From positions 9,185 through 73,184 of the forward strand of contig CAKPSX010000002.1 of NCBI GenBank assembly GCA_934184665.1: 64,000 bases of DNA, given 5' to 3'. Numbering within the stretch: position 1 is the first letter of the stretch; each line of letters opens with the position of its first letter. Below, one piece after another: positions 54,664-62,604 of the stretch. The position numbers and the translations under genes are program-made. Under the pieces are notes generated by a model, which did not search any database, was not told the origin of the DNA, and saw only the letters and a list, made by a program, of their open reading frames with translations. Source of the DNA: an uncultured Clostridia bacterium (GTDB lineage: Bacteria; Bacillota; Clostridia; TANB77; CAG-508).

Positions 54664-56643
54664 ATGTCAGGGATTTTTAATATAATTTTAATAATAGTTG
54701 TTTTCGTAGGTGCGGTGGCAGTAGTCTTTTATTATATAAACAAAAATAAAAATGCAGAAGTAGAACAAGAAGTTGAAAAAGATGATAAAACTTATACATT
54801 GCAACAAATGAAAGAATATGTAAAGAAAAGACTTGATGAAATTACAAAAATAAATTTATATGATATAGGATTATCAGAAGAAGAATTAAAAAGAAGAAAA
54901 AATAAGAAATATGCATTGAAAAAGGCTTTAAAAGGATGTACCTATGGAGATGTTAATGATAAAAGATATGTTAAAGAACTTATTGCAGACTTATTATCAA
55001 AAGAATATGGAATAAATGAAACGAACATATCAAACGCAATACCATTTGACATACCTTCATTACTCACATCACAAGATAAATTCGAAATTTTATTATATAC
55101 ATATAAAAAAGAATTTGGATATGAGGCATTAACACAACTAATTAAAAGATACAATTTAGCAACATTAAAATATATTCAAGGAGAAACAAAACCTTCTTAT
55201 GTAATTACAAGTGATGAAATTGACGAAATATATGAAAAAGAAAAAATAGTACTATCATTCCAAGATAAACTAGAAATCGTAGTACAAAGAATATATCAAC
55301 ATTATAAAGGATACAGTAGTATAGATGAAGTTAGAGATATGAACATAGATGGTGTTTCTGGTGGTGTATCAGGTCTACCAGAAAGTTTTTTAAGCCAAGT
55401 AGCACAAACAGATGGAGATTACTTAGAACAAGTATCTGAACACAAAGTTCCAAGAGCGTGTGATAGTATTTGGATATTCTTCCAAGGTAAATCAATACGT
55501 TTAGCTTTCTTATCATTTGGAACAGAAGCAGAACTAAAAAGAGTATGTCAAAACATATATAAATATAACAATCCAGGACAATTATCAGATACAAATGGTT
55601 ATAAAATTAATGAAATGAAAGACGGTTCTCGTGTTGTAGTTGTAAGACCAAGCATGTCAGAAACATGGGCATTCTTCGTAAGAAAGTTTGACGTTAAACG
55701 TTCAACACTTGAACAATGGTTTAAAGGTGAACCAGGATGCGATGATTCAATTGACTTATTAAAATACCTTGTAAAAGGTGCTAGAATTATATCAATCACT
55801 GGTGAGCAAGGTTGTGGTAAAACAACAATGCTTATGGGGATGATAGAAAATATATATGAAACAATGAACTTACGTATCACAGAAACAGCATTTGAGTTGC
55901 ACTTAAGAAAAATATATCCAACAAGAAACATCTTATCAATGCGTGAAACAGATACAATAGCAGGACAAGAATGTTTGGATGTTCAAAAGAAAACTGACGG
56001 TTCTGTAAACATCATAGGTGAGGTTGCTACAGACCCTGTAGCATCATGGATGATTCAATCTGCGCAGGTTGCATCAAAATTCACATTATTTACTCACCAT
56101 GCTAAAACATTTCCAGACTTAGTAACAGCACTACGTAACTCAATGCTAAGAGCTGGTGTATTCAAAAATGAAAAAACAGCTGAAGAACAAGTAGTACAAG
56201 TATTAAACTTTGATATACATTTACAAAAAGACTTTAGAGGAAAAAGATTTGTAGAAAGAATAACGGAATGTATACCAATAGAAGAAAAAAATGAATATAC
56301 ATATGATCACAGAAAAGAGCCTACTCTTGAAGGAAAATTCGATAAATTTTTCGATAATGCAACACATTATTTTGAAAAAATTACTGATAAAAAACTATAT
56401 GAATATAGAAATATACTAGAGTTTATTGATGGAGAATATGTTATAACAAATAAAATCACAGATAAAAACTTACAAGAAATGAAAGCAAATATGGATGAAA
56501 GTGATGTAGAAGAATTTAATAAATTTATAGAAAAACATTGGGGAAACTCAAAGAAACGTACAAGAGTAAAAGAAACTGTTGGAGTAGCATCAGAAGGTGA
56601 AGAAGCACCTAAAAAAAGAGGTAGAAAATCAAAAGATGTATAA
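54664..56643 (+). CDS. CpaF/TadA-like secretion motor ATPase with membrane anchor and AT-hook-like tail
   Basis: The 659-residue protein is the motor of the machine. It has an N-terminal membrane helix (about 5-25), unusual for CpaF, an N-terminal domain (about 100-370) and the secretion-ATPase core with Walker A GEQGCGKT (380-387), an Asp/Glu box near MRETDT, and the conserved FTHHAKTFPDLVTALRNSML region where CpaF/VirB11 has its His box. The very C-terminus reads KKRGRKSKDV (650-659), AT-hook-like and close to the KRKRGRPRK motifs of the 4687 protein. ATG follows GAGGTGAG. It is tightly packed with the second ParA-like gene. Confidence 0.85.
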   Translation: MSGIFNIILIIVVFVGAVAVVFYYINKNKNAEVEQEVEKDDKTYTLQQMKEYVKKRLDEITKINLYDIGLSEEELKRRKNKKYALKKALKGCTYGDVNDKRYVKELIADLLSKEYGINETNISNAIPFDIPSLLTSQDKFEILLYTYKKEFGYEALTQLIKRYNLATLKYIQGETKPSYVITSDEIDEIYEKEKIVLSFQDKLEIVVQRIYQHYKGYSSIDEVRDMNIDGVSGGVSGLPESFLSQVAQTDGDYLEQVSEHKVPRACDSIWIFFQGKSIRLAFLSFGTEAELKRVCQNIYKYNNPGQLSDTNGYKINEMKDGSRVVVVRPSMSETWAFFVRKFDVKRSTLEQWFKGEPGCDDSIDLLKYLVKGARIISITGEQGCGKTTMLMGMIENIYETMNLRITETAFELHLRKIYPTRNILSMRETDTIAGQECLDVQKKTDGSVNIIGEVATDPVASWMIQSAQVASKFTLFTHHAKTFPDLVTALRNSMLRAGVFKNEKTAEEQVVQVLNFDIHLQKDFRGKRFVERITECIPIEEKNEYTYDHRKEPTLEGKFDKFFDNATHYFEKITDKKLYEYRNILEFIDGEYVITNKITDKNLQEMKANMDESDVEEFNKFIEKHWGNSKKRTRVKETVGVASEGEEAPKKRGRKSKDV

Positions 56644-56674
56644 TAATGTACAATAGGAGGTGTTTTAAAGTAAT

Positions 56675-58747
56675 ATGGATATCAATATACTAAAATATTT
56701 TATAATAGGTTTTGCGATATTGTTTGCATTTATAATAGTTGCATATATTATATTAAGGAAAAAAATGAACAAATCTGAATATAGACAAATGAAAAAATTG
56801 CAAGAAGGTACAAAAGCAGATACATTTTCACTAGAAATATTATATCAAAGACTATATTTAACATATATTAAAACACCTTTTATAAAAAGATACATATATA
56901 AATTAAGAAGAAGACTAGAAATTTTAAATATAGATGATGAATATACAACAAGAAAAGATTCTGCAAGAATTTTAACAAATGCAATATTAATATTGATACC
57001 TGTTACATTAATAACAATATTAATAACACATAGCAATATTTTGTTAATGTCAATATTATTAATATTCGAACTATTTATAGTAGACACTATGGTAGATGGA
57101 ATGGTAGATAAAATTGATAATAATTTATTAAAAGAACAAATTGACTTTTTCGCAGAAATAAGACATGCATATCATGAATATAACATGGTTGAAGAAGCGA
57201 TATATCAAGTGTCTTTAGATGATGAAAAAAGTGTTTCAAAACAGGGAGAAAAAATTTATGAAATATTAATTTCAGATGACCCTGAAACTGAGCTTGAAAA
57301 ATATTATGATATAGCTCCAAATAGCTATTTAAAAGAGTTTGCAGGTATATCGTATTTAACACAAGAGTTTGGAGATAGAGAAGAAGATGGAGCTTCACTA
57401 TATCTAAAAAATGTAAATAACATAACACAAGAAATGCAAATAGAAATATTAAAAAGAGATAAATTAAATTATGTATTCCAAAGCTTGGCATTTATTTCTA
57501 TTGCACCAGTATTATTACTAGAACCATTAAAAAATTGGGCAACATCAAACTTTACATTTACAAATAGCTTTTACAATGGAAAACTAGGAATGATAGTACA
57601 AATATTAATAGTTATATTAACAGTTGTATCTTACATAATGACAAGAAAGCTAAAAGATAATGGTGGTGTACAAGTTGATATTGCAACAAACCAACACCCA
57701 TGGCAAGAAAAAGTATATAAAAATCCAGTATTAAAAAAGATTGTAAATCAATTTATACCTAAAAAAGGTTCAAAAGATTATAGAAAAATGCAAACTCTGC
57801 TTAAAGATTCGGCATCTAAGTCGAAAATGGAATGGGTATATATAAACAGAATCTGTTTAGCAGTTATAACATTTGTTTTATCAATACTGTTATTTGCACA
57901 ATTACATAAACTTGCTATAAATTATGTATATACTGAACCTACATCAAGGTCGATGGTAATGGGAACAATGTCGGAAAAAAATCAGAAAAAAGCAGAAGAC
58001 TTAACTGAACAAGATAATTATTTTATAAATAAATTAAAAGGTAAATTAGATATAACACAAGCTGATATTGAAAAAGAAATGCAAAAATCTAAATACTATA
58101 AAGATTCTGGAGAAGAGGATTTAATAAAAAAAGATGCTGAAAGAGTATTAGGAAAATTAAAAGTAGTTAATTCAGAAAAAATGAGTTGGTTTGAAGAATT
58201 AGTTGCAATAGGATTAGCTGTAATTGCATATATGGCACCAGTTTGGATGATGATATTCCAAAAGAGAATGCGTCAAATGGAAATGGAAAATGAAGTAATG
58301 CAATTCCAAACAATCATAGTAATGTTGATGAAAATAGAAAGAGTTAATGTTGAAATGATATTGGAATGGCTTGAGAGATATGCAAATATCTTTAAAGAAC
58401 CAATAGCACGATGTGTAAATAACTATGAGGCTGGTGCATGGGAAGCGTTAGAAGAACTTAAAAATTCAGTAACAAACAAAGATATGATTAGAATTGTAGA
58501 AAGTTTACAAGCTGCAGTTGAAAAAATACCAATTAGAGAAGCTTTTGATGAATTAGATGCAGATAGAGATTATCATCAAGAAAAGAGAAAAGCAACAAAT
58601 GAAATGCTAATTTCAAGAAAAGGACTAATAGGTAAAGGTGTGGGCTTTGCACCACTTGTATGCTTATTTGTTGGATATCTAATAATCCCATTGGTAATAA
58701 TAGGTGTAACAAGTATGTCAGATGCTTTCACACAACTTGGAGCATAA
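56675..58747 (+). CDS. Fused TadB-TadC-like platform protein
   Basis: The 690-residue protein has about seven membrane helices (near 5-27, 100-135 as one or two, 270-290, 300-325, 392-410, 506-527 and 655-682) and two T2SSF-like cytosolic domains (about 150-290 and 530-650). The second shows EMENEVMQFQTIIVMLMKI and IPIREAFDELDADRDY, patterns of TadC/GspF proteins. In ordinary Tad systems TadB and TadC are separate proteins of about 300 residues each; here they look fused into one. ATG follows AGGAGGTG. It lies between the motor ATPase and the pilin-like genes. Confidence 0.78.
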   Translation: MDINILKYFIIGFAILFAFIIVAYIILRKKMNKSEYRQMKKLQEGTKADTFSLEILYQRLYLTYIKTPFIKRYIYKLRRRLEILNIDDEYTTRKDSARILTNAILILIPVTLITILITHSNILLMSILLIFELFIVDTMVDGMVDKIDNNLLKEQIDFFAEIRHAYHEYNMVEEAIYQVSLDDEKSVSKQGEKIYEILISDDPETELEKYYDIAPNSYLKEFAGISYLTQEFGDREEDGASLYLKNVNNITQEMQIEILKRDKLNYVFQSLAFISIAPVLLLEPLKNWATSNFTFTNSFYNGKLGMIVQILIVILTVVSYIMTRKLKDNGGVQVDIATNQHPWQEKVYKNPVLKKIVNQFIPKKGSKDYRKMQTLLKDSASKSKMEWVYINRICLAVITFVLSILLFAQLHKLAINYVYTEPTSRSMVMGTMSEKNQKKAEDLTEQDNYFINKLKGKLDITQADIEKEMQKSKYYKDSGEEDLIKKDAERVLGKLKVVNSEKMSWFEELVAIGLAVIAYMAPVWMMIFQKRMRQMEMENEVMQFQTIIVMLMKIERVNVEMILEWLERYANIFKEPIARCVNNYEAGAWEALEELKNSVTNKDMIRIVESLQAAVEKIPIREAFDELDADRDYHQEKRKATNEMLISRKGLIGKGVGFAPLVCLFVGYLIIPLVIIGVTSMSDAFTQLGA

Positions 58748-58762
58748 AAATTGGAGGATTAA

Positions 58763-59614
58763 ATGGAAAATGCAACAAAAGCATTGTTAATAGCAGCAGG
58801 TATTCTGTTTGCAGTAATGATAATGTCACTACTATTAGTGGGATATAATCAAATATCTAGTTATTATTCTGCCCAACATGAAGAACAACAAATAAAGCAA
58901 TTAGCTGACTATAACAAGATTTTTCAAAATTATAATAGAGAAAAAATAAGAGGAAATGAAATGATTTCTCTTATGAATAGAGTAATTGACTATAATGAAA
59001 GACAAGCATATGATGAAAGTAAAAAATATCCCAGAATGAGGGTAACAATAAAATTAGGAGCTAATGTGTGGCAACAATTTACATATAAACCAGCTAATAA
59101 GACGAATATAAATGATACTATTTTCAAAAATGTGCTAAATGGTGATGGAGATATAACAAATGTTTCTAACTCTAGTAGTAATAAAACTAATGATAAAACT
59201 TTAGTACAAATTACAAATGTTGATGAGGATTTAAAAAATAAATATCCAAGTTTAAATTTAACAGAAGATAAATTACAAAAATTATCTTCAAATATATCTA
59301 ATATTATGATTAAAGAAGATACAGATGGAATTGATAGTAAAGATACTAGTCAATTAACTCCTGAACAAGAAACAGAGCGTAGTAATAGAGAGAAAAGATT
59401 AAAATTGCTAAAAGATATTTTAGGAATTTCTGAAAGTGTAATAAAAAGCAATATGGGTAATATTAAAGATGCAGCATGTAAATATTATGAGCTTACACAA
59501 TTTAAAAGGGCTTATTTTTACTGTGATACAATGAATTATGACAAATCAACAGGACGAATAAATGAAATGGTATTTATAGTAAAAATAACGAATGGTAATA
59601 TCGAACTTAATTAA
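58763..59614 (+). CDS. Pilin-like protein 1 of the Tad-like locus
   Basis: The 283-residue protein begins MENATKALLIAAGILF, and a hydrophobic helix covers about 7-28. The helical neck (about 29-80) and the extracytoplasmic domain have no recognised family. Its N-terminus is nearly identical to those of the 59638 and 60662 genes, which marks it as one of a set of subunits. No prepilin leader with a basic segment and cleavable Gly precedes the helix. It is the longest of the set and may be a minor or tip subunit. ATG follows GGAGG. Confidence 0.72.
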   Translation: MENATKALLIAAGILFAVMIMSLLLVGYNQISSYYSAQHEEQQIKQLADYNKIFQNYNREKIRGNEMISLMNRVIDYNERQAYDESKKYPRMRVTIKLGANVWQQFTYKPANKTNINDTIFKNVLNGDGDITNVSNSSSNKTNDKTLVQITNVDEDLKNKYPSLNLTEDKLQKLSSNISNIMIKEDTDGIDSKDTSQLTPEQETERSNREKRLKLLKDILGISESVIKSNMGNIKDAACKYYELTQFKRAYFYCDTMNYDKSTGRINEMVFIVKITNGNIELN

Positions 59615-59637
59615 AATCATTCTGAAAGGAATTTTAT

Positions 59638-60114
59638 ATGGAAGATGCAAGTAGAGCTTTATTAATAGCAGCAGGTGTATTTATAGGAGTAATGATACTT
59701 TCACTTGGGGTATTTTTATTTAATTCTTTAAATCAATTTACTGAAAGTACACAAGAAAGAATGGATCAAAATGCTGTAAGTAAATTTAATAATCAGTTTT
59801 TAGCATATGTAGATAATCCATCATTAAGAATTCAAGATGTTATTACAGTAGCAAATATGGCATCTGAAAATAATGCCAACTATGGAGTTGAAAATGAGTC
59901 TGATGGAAATAATTATTATGTAAAAGTAATTGCAGAGATTAAGACTAGCAAAGACCAATCATCGCCAGGTCGAGTACAAGGAATTGAAAAATCTGTAGTA
60001 GAAAAAGAAGCAGACTGGTTATCATTCAATAGTGAAAATAAATATAAATGCGAAAAGGTTAAGATGAGTCAAAAAACAGGAAGAGTTTATGAAATTGAAT
60101 TTGAAATAAAATAA
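59638..60114 (+). CDS. Pilin-like protein 2 of the Tad-like locus
   Basis: The 158-residue protein begins MEDASRALLIAAGVFIG, with a hydrophobic helix at about 7-28, a coiled neck (NQFTESTQERMDQNAVSKF) and a small beta-rich domain that ends YEIEFEIK. It is close in form to the 60662 protein. ATG follows GAAAGGAA. The size fits a main or minor pilin. Confidence 0.72.
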   Translation: MEDASRALLIAAGVFIGVMILSLGVFLFNSLNQFTESTQERMDQNAVSKFNNQFLAYVDNPSLRIQDVITVANMASENNANYGVENESDGNNYYVKVIAEIKTSKDQSSPGRVQGIEKSVVEKEADWLSFNSENKYKCEKVKMSQKTGRVYEIEFEIK

Positions 60115-60128
60115 ATTTTATAAAAAAC

Positions 60129-60157
60129 TTGTATAAATAAAAATGTAATGATATAAT
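60129..60157 (+). promoter_or_regulatory. Internal promoter before pilin-like gene 3
   Basis: TTGTAT (60129-60134) and TATAAT (60152-60157) have a 17-nt spacer. The -10 lies only 10 nt before ATG 60168, so the transcript would have almost no leader. Confidence 0.5.
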
Positions 60158-60167
60158 GAGGACAATT

Positions 60168-60596
60168 ATGAAGAAGATAATTATATTTATAGTAATATTA
60201 ATTTTAATTATTGTTTCTGTAGTTGGCATTAAATATTCTGCATATAAAACTGAATATAATAATATTCAACAAGAAAACTCAATATACGAAAAATGCAAAG
60301 ATACAGAAACAAGTGGATTAGATCTTGCTACACTAATCAATAAAAGTGTAGATAAAAATACAAAAAACAAAGTAGAAAAATCAGAAAATGGAGAATTTAT
60401 ACAAAATGAGGAAAACTCTATAGAAATAGAAATATATATAAAAGATAGTGAAAAAAATTATAGAATGGAAACAATATATAATAATGGAACAGAGCAATTT
60501 GTACAATATTATGGAAATATAATGTTTAAATGTTCAAAAATTGAATATCATAAAAAAACAGGAAAAGTAAGTTATGTATTGTTTGAACAAATTTAA
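60168..60596 (+). CDS. Pilin-like protein 3, short anchored protein
   Basis: The 142-residue protein (from MKKIIIFIVILILIIV) has one N-terminal hydrophobic helix with a Lys-Lys start and a polar domain that ends FEQI. It has the overall size and topology of the neighbouring subunits but not their MENATK start. GAGGA lies 5 nt before ATG 60168; an ATG at 60156 is less well placed. Its promoter suggests it can be expressed apart from the upstream genes. The domain has no recognised family. Confidence 0.62.
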   Translation: MKKIIIFIVILILIIVSVVGIKYSAYKTEYNNIQQENSIYEKCKDTETSGLDLATLINKSVDKNTKNKVEKSENGEFIQNEENSIEIEIYIKDSEKNYRMETIYNNGTEQFVQYYGNIMFKCSKIEYHKKTGKVSYVLFEQI

Positions 60597-60610
60597 AAGT
60601 TCATAATGTT

Positions 60611-60633
60611 CGATAAAAATTATCGATTATAAT
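60611..60633 (+). promoter_or_regulatory. Possible promoter/operator before pilin-like gene 4
   Basis: The inverted repeat CGATAA-AAA-TTATCG (60611-60625) precedes TATAAT (60628-60633). The -35 region is weak (AATGTT), so activator control is possible. Confidence 0.35.
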
Positions 60634-60661
60634 AAACAAACTATAAAAGGAGGAAGAAACT

Positions 60662-61078
60662 ATGGAGAACGCAACAAAAGCGCTATTAATTGCAGCAGCA
60701 ATACTTATTGCAATACTTATTATATCTCTAGGTATAGTTGTATATAATGTGGCAGCAGAAACTGTTCAAGGTGTTAATATGAGTGATCAAGAAGTTAAAG
60801 CATTTAATGATAAATTTACGAGATATGAAGGTGAAAATAAAAAAGGTGCAAATATTAATGCTCTTTTAAATGAAGTTGTACAAAATAATTTAAATTATGC
60901 TGATGATGAAAATAAACAAATAACAGTAACGGTTGATAAACCTTCAATATCAGTTGCAAAAGACACAAAAACAAGTCCTGGAAAAGTTCCAACAGGTAAT
61001 GTATATACTGTTGTTATAACATATAATTCAAAAACAAAACTTGTAGAGTCTATTGAAGTAACAAGAACAGATGGGTAA
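60662..61078 (+). CDS. Pilin-like protein 4, candidate major subunit
   Basis: The 138-residue protein begins MENATKALLIAAAILIA, with a hydrophobic helix at about 7-30, a neck and a small domain that ends EVTRTDG. It is the shortest of the conserved set and has the strongest ribosome binding site (AAAGGAGG) and its own upstream palindrome, so I take it as the best candidate for a major subunit. This is inference. It lacks a leader peptide. Confidence 0.72.
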   Translation: MENATKALLIAAAILIAILIISLGIVVYNVAAETVQGVNMSDQEVKAFNDKFTRYEGENKKGANINALLNEVVQNNLNYADDENKQITVTVDKPSISVAKDTKTSPGKVPTGNVYTVVITYNSKTKLVESIEVTRTDG

Positions 61079-61151
61079 TTTTAATATATAGTATTATGAT
61101 AGCATCTATAGATTAGAATATTTATACATAAATCTATAAGTATAAAATTAT

Positions 61152-61177
61152 GAGTTTTCAATTATTATTGAAAACTC
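61152..61177 (+). terminator. Hairpin between pilin-like genes 4 and 5
   Basis: GAGTTTTCAA (61152-61161) pairs perfectly with TTGAAAACTC (61168-61177) around a 6-nt loop. The T-run after it is weak, so partial termination is possible. Confidence 0.6.
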
Positions 61178-61214
61178 AATTTAATAAGTAGGAATATAAG
61201 AAAGGAGATGTACT

Positions 61215-61865
61215 ATGGAAAATGTAGCTGAAGCTTTAAAAATGGCATTTGCAGTATTAATGTTTGTTTTAGCATTAACTCTATGTATATCTTCTTTTTC
61301 TCAAGCAAGAGAAGCAGTAGACTCAATTATAACAATAAAAGATAGAGAAACATCATATACATATGTAACTGCATCAAAAGATGGTACAAGAACAGTTGGA
61401 GCAGAAACAATAGTACCAACTTTATATAAAGCATATAAAGAAAACTTTGAAGTTCATTTTTTGGATACATATGGTAATAAGTTAATATTGTATGATTATG
61501 TAGATCCATATAATAACAAAACATCAATGTCAATTATAGATTTGGAAAAAGAAAATCATGCAAGTGCAGAAAGAGCTATAGATAGGTTAAATTACATTTT
61601 AAGTGGTGTACCAAATGGTTCTAATGATCCTGCTATAAATGAAGTGGCAAATATTACAACTGCTTCAGGTGGTAAAGGTTTTTATAGTTATTTAGAAGGT
61701 AAAAAATTTAAAGAAAAAATGGGAGAATATTACCAAGAAGACAAAGAAAAGGGTGACTCATCATCAAGCGGAGACACAACAGAAGAAACTACAAATACTG
61801 ACACAACAACATTAGATGTTAACAAAACGAAAAAAAGAGTTATAATTTACCAGCTTGAAGATTAA
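61215..61865 (+). CDS. Pilin-like protein 5 of the Tad-like locus
   Basis: The 216-residue protein begins MENVAEALKMAFAVLMF, a diverged form of the MENATKALL start, with a hydrophobic helix at about 7-29. A mixed alpha/beta domain follows, then a Ser/Thr/Glu-rich linker (about 175-200) and a basic end. ATG follows AAAGGAG. It is placed after the internal hairpin, so it may be expressed at a lower level than gene 4. Confidence 0.65.
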   Translation: MENVAEALKMAFAVLMFVLALTLCISSFSQAREAVDSIITIKDRETSYTYVTASKDGTRTVGAETIVPTLYKAYKENFEVHFLDTYGNKLILYDYVDPYNNKTSMSIIDLEKENHASAERAIDRLNYILSGVPNGSNDPAINEVANITTASGGKGFYSYLEGKKFKEKMGEYYQEDKEKGDSSSSGDTTEETTNTDTTTLDVNKTKKRVIIYQLED

Positions 61866-61895
61866 TCAAGTTTTTGCCTAGAAAGGAATGTGTAA

Positions 61896-62420
61896 ATGGA
61901 AGAAACAACAGTATCAATAATAGGAATTATGATAGCAGCATTACTAATGTTTGTTGTCCCATTAGTAACTATTGCAGATAGAAATGATGACATATCTCAG
62001 TTAACTGCACAAACACTTACTGCTGATTTTGTAGATAAAATTGTTAGATTAGGGCAAATAACAAGTGATGATTATAATGAATATGTAACAAGACTAGCAG
62101 CATCTGGAAATACATATGATATAGAAATTGAAGTAAAAATATTAGATGAAAATCCATCTATAACAACAACAGATGGAAATAAAAACACTATTGGTTCAAA
62201 CTTGTATTATTCAATATTTACAAGTCAAATTGAAGAAAAATTTAAAACAAATGATAAAATCATATTAAAAGAAGGAGATGTTGTTTCAGTTGTAGCTAAA
62301 AACAGTAGTAAAACAGTATCTCAAACATTAAAAAGCTTTTATTATACAGTAAAAGGAGAAGATTTACACATAATTTCAAGTACAAGTACAGCAACAGTTG
62401 CTGTAAATGGAACAACTTAA
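61896..62420 (+). CDS. Pilin-like protein 6 of the Tad-like locus
   Basis: The 174-residue protein begins MEETTVSIIGIMIAALL, with a hydrophobic helix at about 7-26, followed by RNDDISQLTAQTLTADFVDKI and a beta-rich domain rich in Ser and Thr. The charged residues Asp/Arg after the helix and the TADFVDK pattern differ from the other five. ATG follows GAAAGGAATG. It is the last gene of the pilus-like run. The 184 nt that follow hold no gene but contain repeats (62512-62568). Confidence 0.6.
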   Translation: MEETTVSIIGIMIAALLMFVVPLVTIADRNDDISQLTAQTLTADFVDKIVRLGQITSDDYNEYVTRLAASGNTYDIEIEVKILDENPSITTTDGNKNTIGSNLYYSIFTSQIEEKFKTNDKIILKEGDVVSVVAKNSSKTVSQTLKSFYYTVKGEDLHIISSTSTATVAVNGTT

Positions 62421-62511
62421 AATTTGTAAATTTTAGTAATTTATATCAAAAAACATATTAAAATAATCTTGAATAAAAATATAATATAAAACAAATACTA
62501 AATTAAAGAGT

Positions 62512-62544
62512 TTGAAAAATAATTATAATTTTGGATTATGTCAA
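62512..62544 (+). repeat. 33-nt repeat, copy 1 (before spoIVB)
   Basis: This 33-nt segment matches 63818-63850 at 30 positions. The two copies bracket spoIVB. A 17-nt core in inverted orientation (AAATAATTACAATTTTG) is also present in the leader element at 24575-24591, identical to the 63818 copy and with one difference from this one. Confidence 0.75.
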
Positions 62545-62546
62545 TA

Positions 62547-62568
62547 CCAAAATTTAATTCTTTTCCAA
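62547..62568 (-). repeat. 22-nt inverted copy of a segment at 24476-24497
   Basis: The minus strand here is identical over 22 nt to the 5' arm of the structured leader at 24476-24497. With the adjacent repeat it makes an inverted repeat around a 12-nt loop on the minus strand. Confidence 0.7.
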
Positions 62569-62604
62569 ATAAAATTGCACAATTAGAAAGGAACGAATTA
62601 AATT

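Noticed and set aside
62500..62604. Promoter of spoIVB in the repeat-rich upstream region
   Set aside because: The TTGACA-like and TATAAT-like pieces are on the minus strand and too close together for a sigma-A promoter.
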